From JABIBT01 sp964471565 (GTDB lineage Archaea > Nanobdellota > Nanobdellia > SCGC-AAA011-G17 > PNOQ01): a stretch of 54,738 nucleotides of DNA. The DNA is taken from positions 1 through 54,738 of the forward strand of contig CAYYFK010000003.1 in assembly GCA_964471565.1 (NCBI GenBank), read 5' to 3'. The position numbers and the translations under genes are program-made. Below the pieces are notes generated by a model that saw only the letters and a list, made by a program, of their open reading frames with translations, was not told where the DNA came from and did not search any database. This document shows, piece after piece, positions 40,740 through 48,696 of the stretch (positions within the stretch are counted from its first letter, which is position 1; every line of letters begins with the position of its first letter).

Positions 40740-41181
40740 ATATTATATCTTTATCTTCTTCTATTTTTTTAAAATCTTTTAATAATGTTTCTACTTCTTT
40801 TAATTTCTTTGATCTTTTTATAATTGAAATTGCTATTTTATTTTTTGCAACTCTTCTTATCTCTTTTATTGCCTTTTCAATATTTGTGAAGTTTTGTATT
40901 GCTGTTATTGAAATCACAACATCAAATGATTTATCTTCAAAGGGGAGATTTTCTGCTTCCCCGTGTATTACATTTGCTTTTGTTTTTGAAAGCATTCCTT
41001 TACTATTATCAATTCCAGTGTAATCTTTAAATAAGTATGAATAAAATGCTGTTCCGCATCCAACATCTAAAACTTTTTCATTAGTTATCTTTAGTTCGTC
41101 TATTATTTCATTGACTTTTTTTATTTGTTCTTCTTTGTGTAGTTCGTTATAACCTTTTGAGATTTCATCGTAGTAGTTCAT
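40726..41181 (-). CDS. class I SAM-dependent methyltransferase, 151 aa
   Basis: Motif I VLDVGCGTAFYSYLF, followed by the acidic TGIDNSKGML, ENLPFEDKSFDVVISITAIQN (methyltransf_11 pattern) and IKEIRRVAKNKIAISI. Short for the family, with a truncated C-terminus; it could methylate a small molecule or RNA. It overlaps the surface protein gene by 14 nt at its end and starts opposite the upstream region of dcd. Confidence 0.85.
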   Translation of the reverse strand: MNYYDEISKGYNELHKEEQIKKVNEIIDELKITNEKVLDVGCGTAFYSYLFKDYTGIDNSKGMLSKTKANVIHGEAENLPFEDKSFDVVISITAIQNFTNIEKAIKEIRRVAKNKIAISIIKRSKKLKEVETLLKDFKKIEEDKDIIFIFS

Positions 41182-41269
41182 GATTTTTTTAAATTTAGTA
41201 CATTTAAATAACTATTGCCTTTATATTGAGTCCAAAAATTATTTAAAGAGCATTTTTCCTTTTGAATTA

Positions 41270-41767
41270 ATGATTTTGACTAAAAAAATTATATTAGAAG
41301 AAATACATAAAAAAAGGATAAAAATTACTCCATTTAATAGGAAAAATATTGGTGCTGCATCTATTGATATAACACTAGATAATAAATTTAGAATTTTTGA
41401 AAGTGGGAAAGTTATTCTTGATGAAAAATCCGATTACAAGAAACACACTAAACTAGTTAAAAAGAGTGAATTGGTATTGATGCCGGGTCAATTTATTCTT
41501 GGTATAACAAAAGAAAAAATTAAGTTGCCTGAAGACATCTGTGGATGGATTTATGGAAGGAGTAGATTTGCAAGGTTCGGATTGAGTATTCACTCAACTG
41601 CGTCATTTATGCATCCTGGAATCAACAATAAACAAGTTTTTGAAATTTCGAATTCCTCAAATGTCCCCCTTGTTTTGAAGCCTGGAATAAAAATTGGGCA
41701 GATCATTTTAGAAAGAACTGAAGGAAAGGCAAAATATGCTGGAAAATTTAATAATCAAAAGTTATAA
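41270..41767 (+). CDS. dcd: dCTP deaminase / dUTPase family protein
   Basis: 165 aa from the preferred start. Trimeric dUTPase-fold motifs: NIGAASIDITLDNKFRIFE, GQFILGITKEKIKLPEDICG, the catalytic IYGRSRFARFGLSIHSTASF and HPGINNKQVFEISNSS, PLVLKPGIKIGQIILER. It converts dCTP to dUTP (or dUMP), supplying thymidylate precursors and limiting dUTP. I chose ATG 41270 rather than 41180 because ATTATTTAAA lies about 27 nt before it and the homology begins there. tRNA-Gly follows on the same strand. Confidence 0.9.
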   Translation: MILTKKIILEEIHKKRIKITPFNRKNIGAASIDITLDNKFRIFESGKVILDEKSDYKKHTKLVKKSELVLMPGQFILGITKEKIKLPEDICGWIYGRSRFARFGLSIHSTASFMHPGINNKQVFEISNSSNVPLVLKPGIKIGQIILERTEGKAKYAGKFNNQKL

Positions 41768-41793
41768 ATATGAGAATTTTGTTTAACTTTTGT

Positions 41794-41890
41794 GCGAGCG
41801 TAGTTTAGTGGTAGAATTCGACGTTGCCATTGATAAATTTATTTATTAAGCAAAAACGTCGTGACCCGGGTTCGACCCCCGGCGCTCGCA
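41794..41890 (+). tRNA. tRNA-Gly(GCC) with one intron
   Basis: Acceptor GCGAGCG/CGCTCGC with A discriminator; D-arm GTTTAGTGGTAGAATT; anticodon stem CGACG/CGTCG with loop TT-GCC-A-A after splicing; T-arm CCGGGTTCGACCCCCGG. GTTATAAATA at 41761-41770 lies at promoter distance. The 3' half is overlapped antisense by the reading frame of the HTH-LAGLIDADG gene, whose stop lies inside the intron. Confidence 0.93.
41830..41855 (+). other. tRNA-Gly(GCC) intron, position 37/38
   Basis: 26 nt. BHB: anticodon-loop TTGC pairs with GCAA at 41850-41853; bulges CA|T and AA|A set the cuts after A37 and before A38; TGATAAA/TTTATTA forms the intron stem. The outer helix is the anticodon stem CGACG/CGTCG, so this is a complete canonical BHB. 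Confidence 0.88.
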
Positions 41891-42769
41891 TATATTTTTT
41901 ATTAATTTGTTTGTTGGTATTCTTCCATGTTTAGACCATATCTTGAATTTTAGATTATTTTTAAAATTACTAAATCCTATCTTATTATAATATTCTACTG
42001 CTTCTTTTCCAAAGAGATACAAACAATAATTATCATTGTTTTTTCCTATCCTTGGGTTATAACCCAAATGTTCCAGTGCTTTTTTTAGTGAATCTATCAA
42101 ACTTATTTGACTATTAAAAAATATTATTTGTAAATTTGTTTTGTGGTGCCTGTATAACCCCCCATCAGTATCAAAGAGTCCTCTAATGCAGGGAATTAAA
42201 AGAGTACTTTCGTGTAATATCATCTCAGGTATTGATGAATTTTTCTTCTTCCCGAGTTTTAGATTAAATTGTTTTTGTATGTAATTCACTATGTCTCTAG
42301 AATATACCCTACATTGCACACCATTTGACTTTTTGAAATAATATATGCTTGAAGTTTTGTCAAATAAAAACTTAATTAGGTTTGGTATGTATTTGGTTAT
42401 ATATCTTAGGTCTATTTTGCCACAAGTGATTATCAATCCATTTTGATTTATATGTCCATCACCTAAATATATGCCAATTAGTTCAGCAAGCTCTGGAGAA
42501 ATAAACTCTGGAATTTTTATATTTGAATTATTTATCGGTCTTTTCTCAGATATATGTTCATCAAAAGCGGTTGGATTAACATTTATTAAATTACATAATT
42601 CTTGAAATATTGATTCTCGCATACTACAATTCTCTTTGTATAAATGATTTACCATGCTTTTTGAGATATTCAATAATCCTGCTAATTCAATCCATTTTAG
42701 TCCTGTTTTTGTTCTTATTACTTCTAAAAATTCTTTCTGTTTTTCTTTTTTGAAAATTATGTATTCCAT
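41846..42769 (-). CDS. HTH-LAGLIDADG protein (homing endonuclease-like or regulator), 307 aa
   Basis: N-terminal HTH (about residues 20-60: KTGLKWIELAGLLNISKSMV), then LAGLIDADG motif 1 LAELIGIYLGDGHI (about 94-107) and motif 2 LIPCIRGLFDTDGGLY (about 190-205), both with the catalytic acidic residue. ATG 42769 is preferred over TTG 42820 because TTTATAAA (42792-42799) lies about 27 nt before it. The last 14 residues (ERRGSNPGHDVFA region) are antisense to the tRNA-Gly 3' half, and the stop codon lies in the tRNA intron. Its size and promoter element match the gene at 770, suggesting a common family. Confidence 0.8.
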   Translation of the reverse strand: MEYIIFKKEKQKEFLEVIRTKTGLKWIELAGLLNISKSMVNHLYKENCSMRESIFQELCNLINVNPTAFDEHISEKRPINNSNIKIPEFISPELAELIGIYLGDGHINQNGLIITCGKIDLRYITKYIPNLIKFLFDKTSSIYYFKKSNGVQCRVYSRDIVNYIQKQFNLKLGKKKNSSIPEMILHESTLLIPCIRGLFDTDGGLYRHHKTNLQIIFFNSQISLIDSLKKALEHLGYNPRIGKNNDNYCLYLFGKEAVEYYNKIGFSNFKNNLKFKIWSKHGRIPTNKLIKNICERRGSNPGHDVFA

Positions 42770-42791
42770 TGGTGGTTGATGTAAAAATGTG

Positions 42792-42829
42792 TTTATAAAT
42801 TCTGTTTGCGTGCGTGGCAAGGTGACAAG
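42792..42829 (-). promoter_or_regulatory. second copy of the 20-bp element plus TATA box
   Basis: On the minus strand CTTGTCACCTTGCCACGCAC (42829-42810), a 10-nt spacer, then TTTATAAA (42799-42792). 19 of 20 bases and the spacing equal the copy at 711-748. It lies in the spacer divergent to the CARDB-like gene, whose own TATA box CTTTATAAAG is at about 42868-42877. Confidence 0.7.
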
Positions 42830-42896
42830 ATGGTTTATTAACTTTGGAGTAGTTATTAATAATAATCTTTATAAAGACCCTCTTGCTTGCGTATTT

Positions 42897-44018
42897 ATGA
42901 AAAATTCCAGTATTTTGGGTTTATTTTTGGTATTATTAATTTTGGTTATGCCTAATATTGGAGCTTTTGGATTTAATAGTGTTTCAAAACCTAATGGACC
43001 AGATTTAATGGTTAGATCTGTGTTTTTTGATGGACTTGTCCAACATGAAGAGACAACTGCATATATTGTGATTGGAAATAGAGGAAATGAAGTTATTCCT
43101 GTTGTTGAGTTTTTATATGATTTTGATTATGAACCTGAAGAAGGAGATGAGGTTTATGAAAGGTTGAGATTTAGTTTAATGCCTGGAGAACTAAAGAAAA
43201 TAAGTTTGACTCATATTTATTTGGATAGTGGTCATCAAACATTTTATTTTATGCTAGACCCCAATGATTTAGTTGAGGAGATTAATGAAGAGAATAATGA
43301 TTATCTTATGACAAATTACATAGAGCCTAGTACGTTGCCAGATTTAGAGATTGATGAGGTGGAGTGGGACACGGAAGGCGCTTTTGATGGAGTTTTGAAT
43401 ATGGATATTGAAAATTTGGGCTATTTCGATATTGATGGCTTTGATTATTTTATTGACTGGGGCGATGGTTCTGGAGAATTAAATCATTATAATGGAATTT
43501 TAGAAGAAGGTGAAACTATTGTTATTGCTCGAGACCATGCTTATCCTGATTATGGAACCTACAATGGATATGTTGAGTTAGATCCTTATAATGAAATTGA
43601 AGAACTTAATGAAGATAATAATTATGAAACATTTAGAGCAAGATTTTACCCTCCTCATTTTGAAGTTTTGGAGACAAGATTTTATTTGGATGGAGAATTG
43701 CTAATACTTGACGAAGGCACCATAATAATTGACCATACTTCTTCTGAGTTGGAAGTGATTATTGAATTTGTAAATCTTCTTGATGAAGAGATTGAGGAGT
43801 TTGAGTCTGATGCCTATATCCGTATTGGAGATTGGGATGATGGAGATTGGGAGAATATAAATAATATCCTGCCTGGATAGATTTTTGTAGTAACACATAG
43901 TTTTTCTATTCCATGGCTTCCTGAATCTGATGGGTGGCTTGAGTTTGAATTTGAGAGTGAAACTGACGATTATGGACGTTATTCTGAAGAATTAGAATTT
44001 GATATTGTTCTTGTCTAA
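42897..44018 (+). CDS. secreted CARDB-like protein with in-frame TAG at 43878
   Basis: The signal peptide (ILGLFLVLLILVMPNIGAFG) is followed by CARDB-type adhesion modules (PDLMVRSVFFDGLVQHEETTAY; PDLEIDEVEWDTEGAF; HFEVLETRFYLDG) ending in EENNDYL or EDNNYETF repeats. TAG at 43878-43880 ends the first frame in the middle of the third module, but the same frame continues without stop for 45 codons (WLPESDGWLEFEFESETDDY...) to TAA 44016, completing the beta domain. So a nonsense mutation, sequencing error or stop readthrough is likely. ATG 42897 is preferred on leaderless spacing. Up to the TAG it is 327 aa. Confidence 0.75.
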
Positions 44019-44055
44019 TTATGACTCGCGCATTCTTTTATTTTCAAAGAAATAG

Positions 44056-44628
44056 TTAAAGCATTAATAAACTAATAATAATCCCAGCTATAAGGGGAAT
44101 TAACAAGTTATCATCAATTATATTTTTAAATTTAAAATCTATTAATTCTACATACATGGCAACCATGGATGCTACTAATGCCATATAGAATGGAACAAAA
44201 AAACTGGCAGCTATTGTTGCAGTTATTATTCCAGATATGGTTCCTTCCCAGGTTTTTTTCTTACTAAACCTTGTCTTAATTTTTCCCATTTTACCTATTA
44301 AAGCTGCAAATCCGTCTCCTACAGATAAAACTAAAATTGAAGCATATGCTATATTCTCACTAAATAGGTATAAGGCAATTAACATTCCAGCAAGTGCTGT
44401 TATTGCTCCCCAACCAGGCATAAACATCTTCTTACGGTCCATTTTCTTAAGACCCCAACTAACTAGTGGAATTTTATATTTTTTAGATAAAGGAGAAAGT
44501 ATTAAACCAATAATTAATAATATTAATAATTCAAATCTGGTAATTATTCCTATCTTTAATAAAACAATTGCTGCTATTCCAGAAAAGATATGAAATGTTT
44601 TTCTTCTTAGCTCTAGTAGAGTAAGCAT
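44056..44628 (-). CDS. SEC59/VTE5/CDP-archaeol-synthase-like membrane lipid kinase or cytidylyltransferase, 190 aa
   Basis: Six or so hydrophobic helices with the family motif VLSVGDGFAALIGKMGKIKTRFSKKKTWEG(T), found in dolichol/phytol kinases (SEC59/VTE5) and related CTP-using membrane enzymes. LELRRKTFHIFSG is the typical N-terminal element. It would phosphorylate an isoprenoid alcohol with CTP. CdsA-type enzymes are the main alternative. Confidence 0.8.
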   Translation of the reverse strand: MLTLLELRRKTFHIFSGIAAIVLLKIGIITRFELLILLIIGLILSPLSKKYKIPLVSWGLKKMDRKKMFMPGWGAITALAGMLIALYLFSENIAYASILVLSVGDGFAALIGKMGKIKTRFSKKKTWEGTISGIITATIAASFFVPFYMALVASMVAMYVELIDFKFKNIIDDNLLIPLIAGIIISLLML

Positions 44629-44699
44629 ATTATATTCTGAAATTTATATTATTTAAAATTTTTGGAAAGATATTTAAAGTCTCAATTATATTTTTTATT

Positions 44700-45170
44700 A
44701 TGAATAAAAGAGGAATTAGTCCGTTTATTGCTACAGTTTTACTTATTGGAATAGTCATTATAACTGGAGTTTTTCTACTTGCATTTTATAGTTCTTTTTC
44801 AAGTAATCAAACTGACGAGATAGAGGATCAAACGTATATTACTAGGCTTTGTGTTGAGAAAACTGATTTGAATCTTGGAAAGTCTTGCCGTGTCTCTTAT
44901 CTTACTTCTACTATTAGATTAGATGTTGAAAATGAGGGAGCATATCCAATCTCTTCTGTTAACTTCACATTTTATTTTGGAACTGATGTTGTTGGAACTT
45001 ATGTGTTAACTGATAGTATAAGCGAGTATGGACATATAGTTACCGAGGATATAACGGATTTACAATCCGTACCTGAAAAAATAGGGCATACAAAGTATCT
45101 AGTTGTAAATGGCGAAACTGTAATGTGTGATCCTGCCTTTATAGGACTTGAAATCACCCAGTTATGTTAA
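44700..45170 (+). CDS. archaeal pilin-like protein (DUF1628-type N-terminus), 156 aa
   Basis: Starts MNKRGISPFIATVLLIGIVIITGVFLL, the class III signal/hydrophobic helix of archaeal type IV pilins and related envelope proteins, cleaved by a prepilin peptidase after the G before ISPF. The rest is a small beta domain with a few Cys (LCVEK, KSCRVS, VMCDP, LC). It likely assembles into a surface filament. No pilus ATPase or peptidase is in the window. Confidence 0.8.
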   Translation: MNKRGISPFIATVLLIGIVIITGVFLLAFYSSFSSNQTDEIEDQTYITRLCVEKTDLNLGKSCRVSYLTSTIRLDVENEGAYPISSVNFTFYFGTDVVGTYVLTDSISEYGHIVTEDITDLQSVPEKIGHTKYLVVNGETVMCDPAFIGLEITQLC

Positions 45171-45220
45171 GATTCATAAACTAGGAAACACTTTTAAATT
45201 TTGAATTTTGTTTTTTATCT

Positions 45221-46141
45221 ATGAAAAAAATCCCCGAGTTTAAAAATGAGTTTATAGAGAGATATTCTGAATTAACTGATTTTAAAAAATTTAAAGAATT
45301 TTCTTTGAAAGATAAGAGGAAGAGTGTTAGAGTTAATAATTTGAAGATTTCTGTGGATGAATTTAAGAAAAAATATAAGGATTTGAAATTGAAGCAAATT
45401 CCTTGGATTAAAGATGGTTTTTTTGTTAATTCATCTAGAACTGATTTGGGAAATTTTCTTGGACATAGTATGGGGCATTTTTATGTTCAAGAGGCTAGCT
45501 CTATGTTACCAGCTTTAATCTTAGATCCTAAGGAAAATGATTTTGTTTTAGACATGGCTGCTGCCCCTGGAAGTAAAACTACTCAGATTGCTGCTTTAAT
45601 GAAAAATAAAGGATTAATTGTTGCTAATGATAATAACTATAATAGATTGAAGGCTTTGACTATGAATCTACAAAGATCGGGCGTTACTAATACAATTATT
45701 AGTTTAATGGAGGGCAGATTTTTTTCTAAGTTTTCTTTTGATAAAATTTTATTAGATGCGCCTTGCTCTGGTACTGGAACCTTGAGAAAGAGTCCAAATA
45801 CAATTAAAGAGTGGAATGCAAATATGATCAAAAGAACTAGCGGCATTCAAAGACAACTAATTAAAACTGCATTTAATAATTTAAGGGAGGGAGGGACTTT
45901 AGTTTATTCTACTTGTACTTTAGAACCTGAAGAAGATGAGGGAGTTGTTTCTTGGTTGTTAGATGAATTTGAAAATGCTAAGTTGGAGAAAATTAATCTT
46001 TCTGGGTTGAAAAGTTCTCCCGCAGTTTTAGAATTTGAAGGGAAGGAATTTAATTCTGAAGTTAAAAAATGCTTAAGAATTTGGCCTCAAGATAATGACA
46101 CTGATGGTTTCTTTGTTGCTAAGATAAAAAAAGCTTTATAA
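45221..46141 (+). CDS. RNA (cytosine-5) methyltransferase, NOL1/NOP2/RsmB family
   Basis: 306 aa. Motif I DMAAAPGSKTTQIAALM, motif IV DAPCSGTGTLRKSP and motif VI STCTLEPEEDEGVVSWLL (TC catalytic Cys) are all present, with both catalytic Cys. It methylates C5 of cytosine in rRNA or tRNA. Archaeal homologues act on several sites, so the exact target is not assignable. The N-terminal PUA domain of some members is absent. Confidence 0.93.
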   Translation: MKKIPEFKNEFIERYSELTDFKKFKEFSLKDKRKSVRVNNLKISVDEFKKKYKDLKLKQIPWIKDGFFVNSSRTDLGNFLGHSMGHFYVQEASSMLPALILDPKENDFVLDMAAAPGSKTTQIAALMKNKGLIVANDNNYNRLKALTMNLQRSGVTNTIISLMEGRFFSKFSFDKILLDAPCSGTGTLRKSPNTIKEWNANMIKRTSGIQRQLIKTAFNNLREGGTLVYSTCTLEPEEDEGVVSWLLDEFENAKLEKINLSGLKSSPAVLEFEGKEFNSEVKKCLRIWPQDNDTDGFFVAKIKKAL

Positions 46142-46163
46142 ACTCTCCTTATTTCGCATTTTT

Positions 46164-46457
46164 ATGGTACATAAAGGAAAATCTAAACGGAAAAAGGTCA
46201 AAAGCGGAAGACATACGGATAGAGATTTGGTTCTTATTTCTGCTGAAGGCACTGATATCTCTGAAAATGGAGACTTGGACTCTAAAATAATCCGAGCCGT
46301 TGCAATTGTTGGAAAAGTTGGAAATAATGAGCTTAGTAAGTTGGTACCGTATCTTGGCCCAGAATATGATGGATCTCCATTAGAAGGAAGAATGAGAAGG
46401 TTAGTAAGGGAAGAAGAACTCCGTTACGAGAGAAAATTCTATCGTTTAAATATGTAG
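46164..46457 (+). CDS. small basic protein, possible RNA-binding or winged-helix, 97 aa
   Basis: Very basic N-terminus (HKGKSKRKKVKSGRHTDRD) followed by a compact alpha/beta region (IIRAVAIVGKVGNNELSKLVPYLGPEY ... GRMRRLVREEELRYERKFYRL) that could be a winged helix. CTTTATAAAC at 46133 supports its own promoter. It follows the RNA methyltransferase, which with the basic tail hints at RNA biology. Family not recognised. It overlaps the next minus gene by 12 nt. Confidence 0.5.
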   Translation: MVHKGKSKRKKVKSGRHTDRDLVLISAEGTDISENGDLDSKIIRAVAIVGKVGNNELSKLVPYLGPEYDGSPLEGRMRRLVREEELRYERKFYRLNM

Positions 46458-46763
46458 CTGGCCATCTTGAGTGTATTTTAATTTGTTTTTCATTGCAATC
46501 TCTGCTTTTTGTAATTCTGAACCCAAATAAGCTGCATGCTCTTTCAAAGAAACTAATTTTTCCCTTATTATTGTGTTATATAATTCTTCTGCGTTTTTTC
46601 CAACGAAAACTGTTGCTTTTTTCAAATCTTTTTTTGGATGATTTGAATTGTCATTTTTTACATGGGCAACTTCAATTTGAGTTTTATTAATTCTAATTAG
46701 AAAATATCCTTTTGGATCTTGTTTCCATTCTTTTTTTGAATTATATTTAGCTTTTATTTTCAT
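46446..46763 (-). CDS. DUF4346-like small protein, 105 aa
   Basis: GYFLIRINKTQIEVAHV and FVGKNAEELYNTIIREKLVSLKEHAAYLGSELQKAEIAM are the visible conserved-looking parts; the overall shape recalls the small domain DUF4346, but the match is from memory and weak. No catalytic residue. It overlaps the endonuclease IV stop by 17 nt, forming a two-gene operon. Confidence 0.55.
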   Translation of the reverse strand: MKIKAKYNSKKEWKQDPKGYFLIRINKTQIEVAHVKNDNSNHPKKDLKKATVFVGKNAEELYNTIIREKLVSLKEHAAYLGSELQKAEIAMKNKLKYTQDGQLHI

Positions 46764-47520
46764 TTTGCATTTTTATTGCATCCCTATATGTGTCCGGGGC
46801 TTCACAAATTATTGTACAGTTTATTTTTTGTTTCTTTAATTCACTTATAATTGTTTTGAATTCTTCTATTTCTATGGGGATATGATTTTTCTCTCCTTTT
46901 TCTGAATAGGCAATCCCAGAATAATGGCAATGTATATGTTTGTGCCCTTTAAGTTTATTTATTACTTCTTTAAAATCTATATTTCCATTGTTTCTTGCTT
47001 TTAGATGCGCAAAATCTATACAAAAAGCAGTTCCAGATTCTTTTGCTAATTTTAGAGTTTCGTCTAAAGAACCAAATACGCTTACTTTTCCTGTTGTTTC
47101 TGGAGCTAATTTTACATTCCATTTTTTATCTTCAATATATTCTTGTAATAGAATCATTTCTTTCTTTATGTTTTCATAAGTCTCTTCCCTTGTTGATTTC
47201 CCAACAAATCCAGGATGAAACACTATATATTTTGCTCCAAGATAGTGTCCGATTTCACATGCATCCAATATTCTTTTTTTACTCATTGCTACTTTCTTTT
47301 TCTCTGTAGAATTTAAGTTGATAAAATATGATCCGTGTATACTCAAATCTATATCTAACTCTTTAGCTAATTTTCCTATTTCTATTGCATCTTCTTTTTT
47401 CAAATAAGTAGAATATGTGAAAGCAACTTCTGCAGCTTTTAAATTATTTTCATGAAAATATTCTAAGTTTTCTTTGGCTTCACTTTTTCCACCAATACCA
47501 GAAGGACCTATTTTTATCAT
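46747..47520 (-). CDS. nfo: endonuclease IV-like AP endonuclease (xylose-isomerase TIM barrel)
   Basis: 257 aa. TIM-barrel metal-ligand segments: DLSIHGSYFINL (His), YIVFHPGF (His), LAPETTGK (Glu), CIDFAHLKA (Asp/His), HCHYSG (His-x-His), TIICEAPD (Glu). All nine-residue trinuclear-site types of endonuclease IV can be mapped. It cleaves DNA 5' to abasic sites in base excision repair. A sugar isomerase of the same fold is the alternative but the His/Glu pattern favours Nfo. Confidence 0.85.
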   Translation of the reverse strand: MIKIGPSGIGGKSEAKENLEYFHENNLKAAEVAFTYSTYLKKEDAIEIGKLAKELDIDLSIHGSYFINLNSTEKKKVAMSKKRILDACEIGHYLGAKYIVFHPGFVGKSTREETYENIKKEMILLQEYIEDKKWNVKLAPETTGKVSVFGSLDETLKLAKESGTAFCIDFAHLKARNNGNIDFKEVINKLKGHKHIHCHYSGIAYSEKGEKNHIPIEIEEFKTIISELKKQKINCTIICEAPDTYRDAIKMQNENKS

Positions 47521-47597
47521 TGTTGAAAAGCTAATTTCTCAAGTATATAAAATTTATTATGGGAAGTTTTATAAAATATCTTTATCTAAAGGAATGT

Positions 47598-48695
47598 ATG
47601 AAAAAATTAAACCTTGTATTTGTACTGTGCGTTGTTATTTTGCTTCTTACAGGGATTAATTTACTAAATTATTCTGATGAAAATGGATTTATTTTTACTG
47701 GTATGGCTACAGATCCTCCAGGTAATTGTCCAGATCCATGTTTAACAGAAGTTGATGGTTCTCCTTTTGAAGTTCCGGCTGGAGAATGTGGACCTTATTT
47801 GCCACAGTACTGTCCATCTGTAGTTGGAGATCCAAGTGAATGTGGTGTTTTCATAGATGATTGTTCTACGTGTGGTTGTAATGAAGGATTAGATTGTGAT
47901 TTTGGTGGTAGTTGTTATCTACCTGAAGAACCCCCACAAGGAAGTCATACTGAATGTGTTGAACTTCCCGGTGAAGAATTTGATTGTGTAAAATTTCCTG
48001 GAGAAGGAAGTAATGAATGTAGTGTAGATAGTGATTGTTATACTTCTAGCCATATGGTTTGTGTTGGTGGAGATTCTTGTGAAAGTGCTCCTGGCCCAGG
48101 AAGAGATCAATGTGATTTGATTGGTTGTTTTCCAGAGTATTTGAGTAGATGTGATGAATTCACTTGGGGCAATGAATGTCAAATTTCTAATGAGCCTGTT
48201 TATTGCCTTGATGGAGAATTTTTAAATGATTGTCAAATTTGTGGATGTCCTGGAGATTTAATGTGCCAAGAAAGTGGAGAATGTGCTATTCCATTAAGTG
48301 GTGGAGGCGAGGGAGATTTCGAAGAGTTGCTCTATTTATCTAGTGTCTCTCTAGAATTAGAAAAGAATGAATATGTAAAAAGCTTGGTAGAAAATAATCT
48401 AAGGAAAACTTTCGAATTCAAAAAACCTGAAACCCCCATATTAAGATTTGTAAGGCCAACCATTACTAAGATGTCTCTAAATCTGCCAGATAAACCTGCA
48501 ATAGAAAAGGTGGAAACCACTGGAGAAATCCAAAAGAGTCCAGAATTGGGAAAACTAGTTCTTATTCGTGGCTTGAGATTATCTAGAAATGGTATACAAT
48601 TCAGCCCAGGAGAAGTAAAGGAAGAATTTAATATGCTTTTGGGTTTAAAAAACAATCAACCATATATAAAACTTCATTTTCCAGATTTACCATAA
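47598..48695 (+). CDS. Cys-rich secreted protein, 365 aa
   Basis: Signal anchor MKKLNLVFVLCVVILLLTGINL, then FIFTGMATDPPG and a Cys-rich region of about 180 residues with tandem modules (CPDPCLTEV, CGPYLPQYCPSVV, CSTCGCNEGLDC, CQICGCPGDLMC) followed by a Cys-free helical/beta C-terminal part. Probably exported and stabilised by disulfides. ATG 47598 rather than 47559 because TTTTATAAAA lies about 27-30 nt before it. The TG-x-A motif is shared with 7117 and 39105. No function can be given. Confidence 0.65.
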   Translation: MKKLNLVFVLCVVILLLTGINLLNYSDENGFIFTGMATDPPGNCPDPCLTEVDGSPFEVPAGECGPYLPQYCPSVVGDPSECGVFIDDCSTCGCNEGLDCDFGGSCYLPEEPPQGSHTECVELPGEEFDCVKFPGEGSNECSVDSDCYTSSHMVCVGGDSCESAPGPGRDQCDLIGCFPEYLSRCDEFTWGNECQISNEPVYCLDGEFLNDCQICGCPGDLMCQESGECAIPLSGGGEGDFEELLYLSSVSLELEKNEYVKSLVENNLRKTFEFKKPETPILRFVRPTITKMSLNLPDKPAIEKVETTGEIQKSPELGKLVLIRGLRLSRNGIQFSPGEVKEEFNMLLGLKNNQPYIKLHFPDLP

Positions 48696-48696
48696 A

